In this document: one piece after another, positions 8,648-18,216 of the stretch
Position numbering within the stretch: the stretch's first letter is position 1
Layout of the letters: each line of letters opens with the position of its first letter
Assembly (NCBI RefSeq): GCF_000607165.1
Contig: NZ_JFZG01000034.1
Location: 1 to 64,000 of the forward strand
Length of the DNA: 64,000 nucleotides
Direction of reading: 5' to 3'
From: Ralstonia pickettii
GTDB lineage: Bacteria; Pseudomonadota; Gammaproteobacteria; Burkholderiales; Burkholderiaceae
Translations under genes and position numbers: made by a program
The notes under the pieces: model-generated
Told to the model about the DNA's origin: nothing
The model's input: only the letters and a program-made list of their open reading frames with translations
The model's database searches: none

Positions 8648-9637
8648 ATGGAAACGAAATACGGCGGCCTGACCGTCAATCAACTTAGCGATCTTCTCGC
8701 CGGCGTAGAGGGTGCGCCAACAAACATCGCGGGGATTCTCGGAGGAGGGGTCAACGCGATCGCTGTCTTACGTGACCTAGTTGCGGCTGCAATGGGTCAG
8801 GCTGCAGGAGACGGACGCAGGCACGCTGAATTGTTCCTGCCCGGTACGGTGACGCCACAGCAGGCTGCCGACGTTGAGAGCCCCTTCAACGCCTGCAGGA
8901 ATCGGGAGGCCTGCCTCGAAATGCTTGTTCGCGAGCGCGCAGCCGCCGACATGCCTTCCCACGGGTTGGACGGACGTGCTTGCGAACACTGCATCGACGG
9001 ACATACGGAGCTGACATTCGAGGGTGGGAAGTTCTCGAGCAACTGCGACCATTGCTGTGCCGACAATGACGATGCCATGGTGGACCGACTCAATCAACTG
9101 GTCGAGAACTGGCTAGCGGACCAAAAAGGCATGCCTCAACCCGAGCCCGCTAGGACTGGTGTTGGCGTGTACTGTCAGCCAGGCGATCAGCGAGATCCTC
9201 GTTGGCTCTTGATGTTCGATGACGCCGAGCGAGGAGCATGCAACTACGACAGCGAACATGAAGCGCGTCGGATGTTCGCGATCTCCGAAGGGAATGGCTG
9301 GAACTGTTGGTTGTTCTCACCGACCCTGCGGGCTTTCAGTGCAAATCAGTTCGTCGGCGCCGTCGAGGCCGCCTGCGTAACGGTCGATCGTTACGTGCTC
9401 ATAGGAAGTGATCCGACGAACCCCACCCTGATTCAGCGTTGCCCGCAAGCCGGCGGCGCTGACAAATGGAAGGTGCAGCGCATGGACGAGTGCCTCAACA
9501 AACAGGGGGAATGGGAGCCGGAGATGCTTCCCAGCAATCGCGGCAATGCCTACTTGTCACGATGCCGGTACGACAGCGCCAAAGCCGCCATCGAAGCGGC
9601 TATCACTTCCGGACAAAAGGAGAGCCGTGCATGCTAA
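8648..9637 (+). CDS. phage-like protein with a Cys-rich zinc motif
   Basis: 329 aa. Two Cys-x-x-Cys pairs about 17 residues apart (CEHC ... CDHC, near residues 113-136) suggest one bound zinc. The C-terminal half has a run of Trp, Phe and Arg residues resembling proteins found in phage early regions. The ATG at 8648 is preferred to an upstream in-frame start at 8576 because AAGGGA lies at the right distance. It begins a cluster whose members overlap by 7 bp. No function assigned. Confidence 0.6.
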   Translation: METKYGGLTVNQLSDLLAGVEGAPTNIAGILGGGVNAIAVLRDLVAAAMGQAAGDGRRHAELFLPGTVTPQQAADVESPFNACRNREACLEMLVRERAAADMPSHGLDGRACEHCIDGHTELTFEGGKFSSNCDHCCADNDDAMVDRLNQLVENWLADQKGMPQPEPARTGVGVYCQPGDQRDPRWLLMFDDAERGACNYDSEHEARRMFAISEGNGWNCWLFSPTLRAFSANQFVGAVEAACVTVDRYVLIGSDPTNPTLIQRCPQAGGADKWKVQRMDECLNKQGEWEPEMLPSNRGNAYLSRCRYDSAKAAIEAAITSGQKESRAC

Positions 9638-10476
9638 CCGACGATCAGAAACTGAAGGCCGCACTCGAAGCGTACCTGGATGAAAGCGACGGCATCACAG
9701 TCTGGATGCCAAGCGAAGTCGTGCATGCGATGCTGTCGCGCGTGGGTTCTGAGGCTGTGACGGTACCGATCGACATGGTGCTGTTATGTCCGAAGTGCAA
9801 CACCCAGCATATCGATGCGGCGGACGAGCCCGGCACGGCTATGGCTGGCGTACCGCGCTGGACCAATCCTCCGCACCGGTCCCATCGTTGCCATAACTGC
9901 GGCCATCAGTGGCGGCCTTGCGATGTCGAGACAAATGGCGTCAAGGCGGTGAAAACGAAAGGCAAGAACGATTCCCCAATCGTTGAATGCGCTGATCGTC
10001 CCGCGGCTTCTGTGTCGACCTCGATCTGGAAAACGACCCACAAGGCCGTGTGCGTCCCCATCACTGAGGACAGGGATGTCGCCGAACAGTGGAAGGCAAA
10101 TGGCTATGAGGTGATTGCATACAGCCCGTGTTCGGAAGCGCAACCAACACCTACGGATACACGCAAAGCACTGTATGACCTGATCCACGGTGTACTGAGC
10201 GAGCACAGTCTCTCGTACACGTGCGATGACATCGACGAGAAGTATCCCCTTGTCGACAAGCTCTCCGCGCCCGGCGACTGCTCGACTAAGACGGGTCGGG
10301 AAGAAGTTGCCTTGATCGCCGAGGCAGTACTCGACGTCCTTCCGACGACGATCAGCTTGTTGAAGCCGGTTGTTCAAGCACCTGAGCTGGCCATCAATGG
10401 ACCGATGGCCGCTTCCAACGGACAAGCACCAGAACAAGTCGCCAAATCGACAACCATGGAGAAGCGCTCATGCTGA
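9631..10476 (+). CDS. phage-like zinc-binding protein
   Basis: 281 aa. Residues about 50-95 hold four cysteine positions in a pattern Cys-Pro-x-Cys ... Cys-x-x-Cys around the phrase Asn-Pro-Pro-His-Arg-Ser-His-Arg-Cys, a zinc-ribbon motif that recurs in phage and prophage proteins of Burkholderiales (from recall). The start ATG follows AAGGAG and overlaps the previous stop by 7 bp, so translation is coupled. The C-terminal part is unannotated. A role in DNA or RNA binding is possible but not shown. Confidence 0.65.
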   Translation: MLTDDQKLKAALEAYLDESDGITVWMPSEVVHAMLSRVGSEAVTVPIDMVLLCPKCNTQHIDAADEPGTAMAGVPRWTNPPHRSHRCHNCGHQWRPCDVETNGVKAVKTKGKNDSPIVECADRPAASVSTSIWKTTHKAVCVPITEDRDVAEQWKANGYEVIAYSPCSEAQPTPTDTRKALYDLIHGVLSEHSLSYTCDDIDEKYPLVDKLSAPGDCSTKTGREEVALIAEAVLDVLPTTISLLKPVVQAPELAINGPMAASNGQAPEQVAKSTTMEKRSC

Positions 10477-11966
10477 CTGTCACCGAGAAACTTAAGGCCG
10501 AACTCTACGATGCTGTCTTGAAGGCGGCCGAAGCCCTCGGCCCGGACGTTGTCATCAAGGCGCTGTGCCCAAATCACCTTGAAGATTACCGTCGGCACGT
10601 CGAAGCAAGCATGGTCGGTATCGCCGGCGGCATGCCTGGAACTAGCGGGTTCACCATGGCGTGCTTTGAGGCTGCAAAGGTGCCAGTCGGAACCCATCTG
10701 TACATCCAGCCCATCGCTGATCTGGTGAGGGCTGACGAAAACGCAGTGGATACCCTTCTAATGATGGTCCCGGAAGTAGCGACTGTCGAACGGCTGGTCC
10801 ACGATACGGGCGGGGTTGCGCCTGAGCAGGTAGAAGCGGCGTTTCGGTCAATTGCCAAGGCGGCACTGTGGCGCACGCCTTCGGCACGGTACATCCGCCA
10901 GCACGCGCTTGGCGAAGCTAAGCGGGCAATCGAGGCGCTCTCTGGAACGAGGTGGGTAAGCCTGGAAGCTGCCGGCGAGTGCGCTGACGCCATCGGAAAA
11001 CTGGCCGACGATGAGGGCGACGCCAAATCCGGGGAGGAAATCCTCGTGTGCATGCCGCACAGGGACGCGATCAAGCTTGAGCTGGAGTCGTCAGGGGCGG
11101 ACGCACCGCGTTTTGTAGTGCATTTACCTGCGCACGTGGTGGAACGATCGCCAGAATTTCGCATGATCCCGGTTACCGACCGCTTCCCCGCGTACGACGA
11201 GAAGGCGAAAGTGATTGGCTTTACCCAAGATCACGACTACGGCGGCGTCCGGTTTCACCATATGAAGGTGTCCGATTTCTACGAGTGCAACCCTGACGAC
11301 GGGGAGCCGGGCACCGGGTTGGCACGCAACGTAACGCACTGGATGTATGAGCCGTGGCCCGTGGCGAGCGATGCTAAATCGCACCAGCCCGGGCGAAGCG
11401 GAAATGCTGAAGTGCTTCAGATCATTAACGAAGAGGCCGGCCGCACTTTGTCGCGCGAAGACTTCGACCTTTGCAAGAGAATCGCAAAGCGAGTCGCGGC
11501 CCTTAAGCCGCAACCTTGTGACCAAAGTCCTGCAATTGATTGGCGCTTTCTGGCCAACGAGTGGGCGGATGTGGCCACCAATGGCCTGCAGTGGTTGCGC
11601 AACATCAAGGATAACGTGTCGCAGCCAGCTCAGGCTCTCGAAAACATGGAGAACTGCGTCGAAGGGGTCATGAAGTTGCAAGAGGGTTTGCACGAGACCT
11701 CCCGCCTTGAGCACTTGAGCGCCGACGTCATCAAGTTGATGTCCACGCAAACCACTATCACGCTGCGCCAAACGGAGGCCTTGCTAAAGTTCTTCGGCGG
11801 GTTCGACTTGGAAGTCGCGATCGCCCGTTACAAGGATGGTCTCATTGCCTGGGACGTGCACTCCCCGGAAAAAGGCGGCTCATTTCTTGGACCCACTGCA
11901 GTCGACGCTGAACATGCGCTGCACCGTCGCGAGCGGGAAGCGGCACATCAGGTCGTGCTCAACTAA
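10470..11966 (+). CDS. large hypothetical protein with a DUF551-like segment
   Basis: 498 aa. Residues about 230-300 contain Pro-Val-Thr-Asp-Arg-Phe-Pro and, about 60 residues on, Val-Thr-His-Trp-Met-Tyr-Glu-Pro-Trp-Pro. This Trp-rich ending is the mark of the DUF551 domain found in many phage proteins. The flanking helical regions are not recognised. The start overlaps the preceding gene by 7 bp. Together with 9631 and 11994 it forms a phage-type accessory cluster. Confidence 0.6.
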   Translation: MLTVTEKLKAELYDAVLKAAEALGPDVVIKALCPNHLEDYRRHVEASMVGIAGGMPGTSGFTMACFEAAKVPVGTHLYIQPIADLVRADENAVDTLLMMVPEVATVERLVHDTGGVAPEQVEAAFRSIAKAALWRTPSARYIRQHALGEAKRAIEALSGTRWVSLEAAGECADAIGKLADDEGDAKSGEEILVCMPHRDAIKLELESSGADAPRFVVHLPAHVVERSPEFRMIPVTDRFPAYDEKAKVIGFTQDHDYGGVRFHHMKVSDFYECNPDDGEPGTGLARNVTHWMYEPWPVASDAKSHQPGRSGNAEVLQIINEEAGRTLSREDFDLCKRIAKRVAALKPQPCDQSPAIDWRFLANEWADVATNGLQWLRNIKDNVSQPAQALENMENCVEGVMKLQEGLHETSRLEHLSADVIKLMSTQTTITLRQTEALLKFFGGFDLEVAIARYKDGLIAWDVHSPEKGGSFLGPTAVDAEHALHRREREAAHQVVLN

Positions 11967-11993
11967 GTACTGGACAAAACGCGAGGGAACGAA

Positions 11994-13472
11994 ATGCTGA
12001 CGAACTGTCCGGAACGGGTCTTTCTTCAAATTGGAGATGATTGCCCGCGTGATGCAGATTTCGAGGCTCTTAAGCACGTCACGTGGTGTGCGCACAGTGC
12101 CGGAGGGGGCGATATCGAGTACTTGCGCGCCGACGCCGTAGCTGCCGCCGTATTCAAGGTCCTGGCGGATGTAGAAGCTCTCGCATGCGCCCGGAATGCC
12201 CCTGAGTTGGCAGGTTTCGAAATGGCGCTTGAGGAGGTGCGCGCGCGCCTCGGTACGTCGGAACTCCAACTCACGGAAATGCTTGGTGAGCAGGCGACGG
12301 CGCGGGAAAGCCAAGCTGTGATCGCGGCCTACCTGTCCCATGCATCGGCGCAGGTCTTACCGTCCGGTCCGGAAATATTGAAGGCTCTGTGGGGGGGCAG
12401 TACCGAGCCATCGGCCGAGGAAGTGGGTGACCCGGTCGATTCCGGCCCCGGCCCGCAGGCCGAGCCGATGGAGCTCACTAACGACGACGTCCTGACGATT
12501 TTCGCAAACACCAGGGGCACCACTGCGAGCGACTACCTACTCAAGGTGGCCAAAAGCATCATCGAGCGGTCGCCATCCGCGGAGACTCCGGTTGATTCAT
12601 TAACTTGGGCCGCTGTTGCCCGGGCGCTTCTAGCTTCAGAGGGGGCATCGGCGAGCGAGCTCATCCACGGGGCAGCGAAGCATGCTGCATTCCCATCAAA
12701 GTGCCCCATTACGCGCCGGGATTTCTTCATGGTGTTGGAACATCCCGAGCTGGGCTTGCTCCCGACCTATGGCGGGCCACTCGATAGCTACACCATCCCA
12801 GAGATGGAGGGCGAGCCCACCGAAGAGCTCCATGAGCGTAGCCTGTTTGTCCACCGGTATGACCACGATCGTGGCGAATGGGTGGACGACGAGTCAATCA
12901 ATCTGCGCGTGATCGAGGAAAGCGTCCTGCACGAGTTGCAGCAGACTGCACCCATCTCTTGCTGCAAGGGGCATGAAGCCAACGCGGCCGCTACGTCGGA
13001 ATCGATTCCGGCCCAGCGGGCGAATGCAGAAGCGCTGCAAAAGCTATTCGAAATCTTCGGCGTAGGACCGGCGGCGAGAACGCTGCCGATCCTTCTCGCG
13101 AATGCAGCCAATGCGCAACGCCGATCTTTGTGCTTGGCGGCGGTAGAGCGGGCGTTTTTCACTGTTGAGTCGGAATCAGACGAAGGGACCGACGAGCCTG
13201 GTGAGGAGTGCCAACTCAATTGGGGGGCGGAGCCGGAGGCCTATATCGAGCAGTTCCGTTCGGAATTGCAGCACTTGATCGCAAAGACGTTGGCGACGCG
13301 GCGCAACAACGCAGCGTCACTTGAGGCACTCGACATTCCAGGCCTGCGAAGTGCGATCCGAATGTTCACACCCAACATGCGCGATTGGATTGGGAAGGTG
13401 CTCGACAGATTGGAAGCCGTCGACAAAGGCGACGCCGATTGGGCTACCGTTCGAAGTGGGTCCGAAGCGTAG
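11994..13472 (+). CDS. large phage-like hypothetical protein
   Basis: 492 aa. The N-terminus (Arg-Val-Phe-Leu-Gln-Ile-Gly-Asp-Asp ... Val-Thr-Trp-Cys ... Asp-Ile-Glu-Tyr-Leu-Arg-Ala-Asp) follows a pattern seen in phage-encoded proteins of unknown role. A middle segment near residue 265 (Glu-Gly-Glu-Pro-Thr-Glu-Glu-Leu-His ... Tyr-Asp-His-Asp-Arg-Gly) also resembles phage proteins. The C-terminal 150 residues are helical. The start follows CGAGGGAACGAA. Last gene of the phage-like cluster before the methyltransferase. Confidence 0.6.
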   Translation: MLTNCPERVFLQIGDDCPRDADFEALKHVTWCAHSAGGGDIEYLRADAVAAAVFKVLADVEALACARNAPELAGFEMALEEVRARLGTSELQLTEMLGEQATARESQAVIAAYLSHASAQVLPSGPEILKALWGGSTEPSAEEVGDPVDSGPGPQAEPMELTNDDVLTIFANTRGTTASDYLLKVAKSIIERSPSAETPVDSLTWAAVARALLASEGASASELIHGAAKHAAFPSKCPITRRDFFMVLEHPELGLLPTYGGPLDSYTIPEMEGEPTEELHERSLFVHRYDHDRGEWVDDESINLRVIEESVLHELQQTAPISCCKGHEANAAATSESIPAQRANAEALQKLFEIFGVGPAARTLPILLANAANAQRRSLCLAAVERAFFTVESESDEGTDEPGEECQLNWGAEPEAYIEQFRSELQHLIAKTLATRRNNAASLEALDIPGLRSAIRMFTPNMRDWIGKVLDRLEAVDKGDADWATVRSGSEA

Positions 13473-13700
13473 TAGTCCCTCATTATCTCGGGAGTTTTCC
13501 GGCATGAGGCGGTGGTACGAGTGCTGGAGCGACTAGGCGCTCGGCACCGCTTCCTGATTGCTTCCCGCATTTCGCGGATCCGTGCGGGCTTGTATTCACA
13601 TCAAGCCGCGGCATGATGGCTTCAATCGCAAACGCCGCGCCGCACCCCCACGTCAACCCAGAGGTAGATGCAGAGTGCCAGGTGCCTAGAGGAACTCGCA

Positions 13701-15149
13701 ATGCCCGAACAAACGATTGATCATCAACATTCGCACATCGCACAAGTAGATCTGGCGCGAACAGAAGCGGTAGAGCGGTTGCATCACGCGACGGCTATCT
13801 ACACGGCAGCCCCGGTCGTCGATGACCTCCTTGGTCGGCTTGACTGGCCACGTGATGGGCGCAAGTTGGTCGATCCAAGTTGCGGTGACGGAATGTTCCT
13901 TGAGCGTGCTCTTGGAAAATTGCTTGCCGCCAGCGGCCAGGCTCGTCCGAGTGTTGACAGTCTGCGGGCCCAAGTCGAAGGTTGGGAGGTTCACGCAGGC
14001 GCGTGCATCGAAGCACGTGCGCGAGTAGCGGCTACGTTAAGCCGACATGGCTATGACCATACCCTTGCCACCGAGGCGGCTGAGTCGATGGTTCACAACC
14101 GCGATTTCCTCACAGAAGGGCCTCGAACACCTACTTACCATGCGGTGGCCGGCAATCCTCCATATTTGCGCTGGGTGAATGTCCCGCGTGTTCTGCAGGA
14201 CGAATACTCCAGACACGTTCCGGCGTTCGCTGCCTATGATCTTCTGCATAGCTTCTTGGAGCGCTGCAGTCGATCCATCCATCCCAATGGCCAGATCGGT
14301 CTGGTGACTTCGGATCGATGGCTCTTCAATTCCGGTGCGTCGCAGCTGCGAGCAGAATTGGGGGCCCGACTGGCGATTTCCCATCTTGAGCGCTTGGATG
14401 CCGGCTCTGTGTTCTACCGCCCCAAGAATCGTCGCGCTGGAACGCCGCCACGAATCCACCCAGTTTCTGTCGTGTTGAATGCAACAGCAAAGTCGGACGA
14501 GGGCTCCGAAGTTCTCCAGGACGTCCGTGTCCTAACCGAGAGGCCCATCTATCCAGGCGTTGATGAAAGCCGCTACGAGGGCATGCCTACGCTTGAACAA
14601 ATCGCCGAGGTACGAATTGCGCCGTGGCTTGGGACTCCAGGAATTTTCGTCGTGGACGAAGACGTTGCCGCACAACTACCTGGTGAGTATTTGGTGCCGG
14701 CCGTTGATACCGACGATATCGACGGTGGCAGTCTTGGAGTGCCTAAGCGATTTGCGATAAAGACTGAGCCGGGCGAACAGCCTTGTCAGGTCGTGATGGA
14801 GCATTTGCAGCGCAATATGCACAAAATGGCAGCTCGCGGCAGGCGTGGGGTCTTTTGGATGCCACCGGAGACGTTTCACCGCATGGATTTGTCCTGTGAG
14901 TCGCTATTGGTGCCGAGGATCGCGACATCGCCAAAGGCTGTGCGCGTGCCGCCGGGAATCTTGCCCATCAACCACAACCTGAGCATCGTTTCTGCTGAGC
15001 CGGGAGTGCTCAACCGTGTGGAGGCGGCGCTGCGCTCGCCGCTCGCGGCGCAGTGGGTACGTGACTTTGCGCCGCGCTTGGAGAACGGCTATTTCTCACT
15101 GTGCACCACATTGCTTAGGAAGATGCCGATCGACGTGTCTTCCGCTTGA
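13701..15149 (+). CDS. adenine-specific DNA methyltransferase (Eco57I-type, orphan)
   Basis: 482 aa. The SAM-binding motif I is visible as Asp-Pro-Ser-Cys-Gly-Asp-Gly-Met-Phe at about residues 58-66 and the catalytic motif IV as Asn-Pro-Pro-Tyr at 152-155, together typical of N6-adenine methyltransferases. The remaining region would hold target recognition. No restriction nuclease lies next to it, so it looks like an orphan modification enzyme, useful for protecting the mobile element from host restriction or for regulation. The start is set by AGAGGA before 13701; an in-frame ATG at 13668 lacks a better site. Confidence 0.85.
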   Translation: MPEQTIDHQHSHIAQVDLARTEAVERLHHATAIYTAAPVVDDLLGRLDWPRDGRKLVDPSCGDGMFLERALGKLLAASGQARPSVDSLRAQVEGWEVHAGACIEARARVAATLSRHGYDHTLATEAAESMVHNRDFLTEGPRTPTYHAVAGNPPYLRWVNVPRVLQDEYSRHVPAFAAYDLLHSFLERCSRSIHPNGQIGLVTSDRWLFNSGASQLRAELGARLAISHLERLDAGSVFYRPKNRRAGTPPRIHPVSVVLNATAKSDEGSEVLQDVRVLTERPIYPGVDESRYEGMPTLEQIAEVRIAPWLGTPGIFVVDEDVAAQLPGEYLVPAVDTDDIDGGSLGVPKRFAIKTEPGEQPCQVVMEHLQRNMHKMAARGRRGVFWMPPETFHRMDLSCESLLVPRIATSPKAVRVPPGILPINHNLSIVSAEPGVLNRVEAALRSPLAAQWVRDFAPRLENGYFSLCTTLLRKMPIDVSSA

Positions 15150-15194
15150 GAAAATCATCGGGATATTGCCAGTGCCACGTGACAGACTGTGACG

Positions 15195-15671
15195 ATGCAA
15201 TCGATCATCATCAACCCAACCGATGAGCAGGAGCTCTCTCACCCTAATGGCATCTTCGTTTACGTTGACGAAGACGTAGACGGTGTCCTAATGGGGCTCC
15301 ATGAACGTTTTGCCCGCCGATCCTTTGCTGCATGGGCGGGCCGCACCCGCAACGTGTTCCAGATGCGGGGCGGCTATGTCGTCAAATTGCCCAAGAACTT
15401 TCTTGGAATCCGGGACAATGACTGGGAAGGGTCCGTGTCGAACGCTCCGGAAAGTCTAGGCTGCGAATGGCATATTCAGTATCCCCGGACACGCTTGGCC
15501 GTGTTCGATGAGGTGCCGGTCGTCTTCATGGAGTTCGTGAACCCGCTTTCCAGCCAGGAAATTGTGAGTCGATTTGGCCATGAGCCTGACTGGGTGATGA
15601 GCGTGGATGGAGGCCAAGTCGGAGTCAATCGTGCTGGACGCCTTGTTGCCTATGATTACGGAGTGTGCTGA
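15195..15671 (+). CDS. hypothetical protein
   Basis: 158 aa, acidic N-terminal half and a basic middle. No motif recognised. A GTG two codons upstream (15189) is an alternative start. It follows the methyltransferase by 45 bp, so the two may share a transcript. Function unknown. Confidence 0.55.
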   Translation: MQSIIINPTDEQELSHPNGIFVYVDEDVDGVLMGLHERFARRSFAAWAGRTRNVFQMRGGYVVKLPKNFLGIRDNDWEGSVSNAPESLGCEWHIQYPRTRLAVFDEVPVVFMEFVNPLSSQEIVSRFGHEPDWVMSVDGGQVGVNRAGRLVAYDYGVC

Positions 15672-15847
15672 ACGGGACCGGGATGCGCCGCGGTTAGCCG
15701 TTTCAGCGTTCAAAGGCAGCAGAAGATGGGCTTGATGCTCAAGTGAAGGGGCATTTTCGTCGATAGTGTCCATTGCGCTATACGCGACCACTCGGTATCT
15801 GTCGGGGTAACACAACTCTGGCAGGCCGAACTTGTGAGAAACGGGTG

Positions 15848-16108
15848 ATGAGTGTTTTTGATGTTGCCGCTGTAGGGCTGGTTGTCTTGGCGATTGGTGA
15901 CGTCGCCTTGCTGCTTTTCAGTCGGGAATCCAAGTGCGATTGGGCTTTGCGCTTGACCCTTGCTGCCGCGCTCGCTGTTGCGGCGCTACTGATTCAACAG
16001 CGGGACTTTTCTGTTGGCATTTGGGGACTTCTCGTTGTCCTGGCAGGGTGCTGTCAGGCCGGGCTGATATGGCGCCGGGTCGCCGACGTCAAACGAGGTC
16101 AACACTAG
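15848..16108 (+). CDS. small hypothetical inner-membrane protein
   Basis: 86 aa with three hydrophobic segments (about residues 5-25, 34-50 and 58-76) separated by short charged turns, so probably a three-helix membrane protein. No family recognised. A GTG directly before the ATG is an alternative start. Confidence 0.55.
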   Translation: MSVFDVAAVGLVVLAIGDVALLLFSRESKCDWALRLTLAAALAVAALLIQQRDFSVGIWGLLVVLAGCCQAGLIWRRVADVKRGQH

Positions 16109-16121
16109 AGGGAAGACACGA

Positions 16122-16328
16122 ATGGATGAGCTCTTCGAAAAACTCTTGCGCTTCACCTATATTCAGGTGGTCCTGTGCTTGCTTGTCCGCGTGTTCCAAC
16201 CAGACTGGTACGTGGAACATCCTCTTCATGCAGTGATATTTGCTACTGCACTTGCTGCATGTGTCTTTGAGGTGGTCTCGGGCATCTTGAGGGCTGCGGC
16301 TCACCAGCACACAAACCGACAGCCTTGA
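16122..16328 (+). CDS. small hypothetical membrane protein
   Basis: 68 aa with two hydrophobic stretches (residues about 12-24 and 35-55). It starts 14 bp after the previous gene and probably belongs to its operon. The short charged N-terminus gives an N-in topology. Function unknown. Confidence 0.5.
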   Translation: MDELFEKLLRFTYIQVVLCLLVRVFQPDWYVEHPLHAVIFATALAACVFEVVSGILRAAAHQHTNRQP

Positions 16329-16409
16329 GTGCATCTGGAAGCTTTGCGGTGGATGGACTTTGTTTCCGCGTCGATTCAGCCAAAGCGAACCTATAAGTGG
16401 CGAGCGCAT

Positions 16410-16658
16410 ATGAAGAAGTCAGATTCGTCGGGGCAACCGAAGCCGCCACGGCGGGATTGCAAGCAAGCGAGGATATGGAAGATGTACTACGAGGCGATGG
16501 CCAGATGGTACGAGGCAGCGGCCGATACGGTCGCCGTTACGTTTCCAGATTCCGAGGCCGTGCGCTTGGCCAAAGAGGATGCGTCGAGGTTTCAGGACGG
16601 CGCACGGCAAATTTCGATGCGTACTCATCCGAACATCGTTTCAGGCACCTGGAAGTAG
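16410..16658 (+). CDS. small basic hypothetical protein
   Basis: 82 aa, Lys/Arg-rich N-terminus then a helical region with three Trp/Tyr residues. A GTG at 16329 that overlaps the preceding stop would give 109 aa and couple it to the membrane gene; neither start has a clear ribosome-binding site. Another ORF in a different frame overlaps this interval but looks real only from 16676 on. Confidence 0.4.
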   Translation: MKKSDSSGQPKPPRRDCKQARIWKMYYEAMARWYEAAADTVAVTFPDSEAVRLAKEDASRFQDGARQISMRTHPNIVSGTWK

Positions 16659-16675
16659 GCTCAGAGGACTTTCAT

Positions 16676-17029
16676 ATGTTGATGCAATTGTGGGATCGAC
16701 TTGCAGGGCGCAAGAGTCTGCCGAAGGGCTTTGTAGTACTTGGACCAGATGGCATTGCGGCTTGGGACATCGATAGTGACGTCCCACTGATGCCTACGCG
16801 CTGGTCGCGCTTGTCATTTGCCCTGACTGTCAGGCAGACGCAGAAGATGACCACTTCCGAGATTGACGCGCACATTGAAAGGTTCGCCTCGCCAGCGGTG
16901 AAGGAGCGGCGAGCACTGATGAACGTCGCCCTTTCAGAGCGAAATCACCGACTGGCAATGGAACGATTGATAGCGACGAATAGCCGACAGGGGCGGCAAG
17001 AATCGGCGATACCCCGCCGGACTGCATAG
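16676..17029 (+). CDS. hypothetical protein
   Basis: 117 aa. The ATG follows GAGGAC at ribosome-binding distance. The protein is basic towards its C-terminus and contains a Leu-Gly-Pro-Asp-Gly turn. The frame is open far upstream, but that part overlaps the previous gene and has atypical composition. No family recognised. Confidence 0.5.
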   Translation: MLMQLWDRLAGRKSLPKGFVVLGPDGIAAWDIDSDVPLMPTRWSRLSFALTVRQTQKMTTSEIDAHIERFASPAVKERRALMNVALSERNHRLAMERLIATNSRQGRQESAIPRRTA

Positions 17030-17037
17030 GATACGAC

Positions 17038-17274
17038 GTGGAAATCGCTGAGCTTCTTGATACGGTGACCGGCTTCGGAAATGGGTTTGAAAGGGTCATT
17101 GAAGCGAACGGTATGACACAGAAAGAGTTGACCGCCTTGCTGTTGGATCACAACGTCGAGAAATGTCCATGCTGCCACTGGTACACGGATAGCCATCAAC
17201 TGTTGGACGACAATGGTGTTGTGGATGGATACTGCGACAACTGTCGGCAGTACGATAAGCCGACTGAACAATAG
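17038..17274 (+). CDS. small zinc-ribbon-like protein
   Basis: 78 aa, GTG start. Four cysteines in two pairs (CPCC near residue 43 and CDNC near 66) form a zinc-ribbon-like motif, preceded by a helical N-terminal half. Such proteins may bind nucleic acid or a partner; the role here is unknown. It starts 8 bp after the previous stop, so it is likely in the same operon. Confidence 0.5.
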   Translation: MEIAELLDTVTGFGNGFERVIEANGMTQKELTALLLDHNVEKCPCCHWYTDSHQLLDDNGVVDGYCDNCRQYDKPTEQ

Positions 17275-17282
17275 GAAATTGT

Positions 17283-17675
17283 ATGCGGGTCCTCATTCAT
17301 TCGGCCTCACTTGGAACATTGCTCTATCACGCGTTCGATACGGCATTGTTTTCGACCATGCATCAGCCAATCGACCATGCGATGACGTTTGCGGACGAGG
17401 CAACTGCCCGAGCGTACGTTGAGGCTATCAAGAACAGCACTTCGAACTTTGTCGAGTGCTTTCCGGAAGATCTGTCATTCCCCGAAGTTGCTACCTCAGC
17501 GTCCAGCGCATCTATCGCAGAATGCGTAGCTGCTGGCGTTCCCGCCTGGCAGCCGAGTCCCGCTGTGCCGTATGAGTTCAACTTCCATACTGGCGATGTC
17601 GGGCATACCGTTGTGTACGGTGCGGTCCGTGCGGGAAAGTCGTTTTTGCCCCCGAAGCAGGATGGCCGACCGTGA
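17283..17675 (+). CDS. hypothetical protein
   Basis: 130 aa, soluble, rich in Ala, Ser and Val, no motif recognised. It starts 8 bp after the zinc-ribbon-like gene, so it is probably cotranscribed with it. Function unknown. Confidence 0.55.
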   Translation: MRVLIHSASLGTLLYHAFDTALFSTMHQPIDHAMTFADEATARAYVEAIKNSTSNFVECFPEDLSFPEVATSASSASIAECVAAGVPAWQPSPAVPYEFNFHTGDVGHTVVYGAVRAGKSFLPPKQDGRP

Positions 17676-17747
17676 GCTGGAATCCAAGCTCATCAACGTG
17701 CAATCGCTGATGGTCTCTGCATCTGGAGTACAACCGCAAGGCTTCCA

Positions 17748-17960
17748 ATGGGTCTCATGACTATCGCTTCAATCGTCGCTGTCGCTACCTCAGGCGCGCT
17801 TCTTCGTTGCGCTTGGCACGCCTTTGAGGAATACAGAGTGCGTCGAAAAGCCCTTGCAATGATTCGGCAGCGGCTTCCGGGCCTTAAGAGCATTCCGCTC
17901 AGTCGTACTGATAAGCGCGGCTTCGAGAATGGTCCAGACGGTTGGATGCGTCCCCGTTAA
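17748..17960 (+). CDS. small hypothetical membrane protein
   Basis: 70 aa with one hydrophobic N-terminal segment (residues about 4-22) followed by a basic, Arg-rich tail of 45 residues. The topology is probably a single-pass anchor with the tail in the cytoplasm. No family recognised. Confidence 0.45.
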   Translation: MGLMTIASIVAVATSGALLRCAWHAFEEYRVRRKALAMIRQRLPGLKSIPLSRTDKRGFENGPDGWMRPR

Positions 17961-17974
17961 GGCAGGGGCACGCG

Positions 17975-18157
17975 ATGTCAAGCAGACGCCCACCTCACTG
18001 GGGAGAGCCGCTATCTCCGTTCTGCGAACACGGACCGGGGACGGACTGCCAGCATTGTAGAGGGGTATTCCCTTTCCCTGCAGATCCACTACCGCACCAA
18101 ACAGGGTACAGGCCGAATGAGAAGCATGATCCCGTCACACAGAGCTGTGAAATTTGA
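17975..18157 (+). CDS. small Cys- and Pro-rich protein
   Basis: 60 aa with the pattern Cys-Glu-His ... Cys-Gln-His-Cys and later Ser-Cys-Glu. The ATG follows GGCAGGGG. The cysteine and histidine spacing could bind a metal. Low-complexity composition makes the coding call uncertain. Confidence 0.4.
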   Translation: MSSRRPPHWGEPLSPFCEHGPGTDCQHCRGVFPFPADPLPHQTGYRPNEKHDPVTQSCEI

Positions 18158-18216
18158 GCGTGACAGCGCAGTCGCGCAGGATGCGGCTAGACGATACTGG
18201 CAAAAGGTGCCACAGC

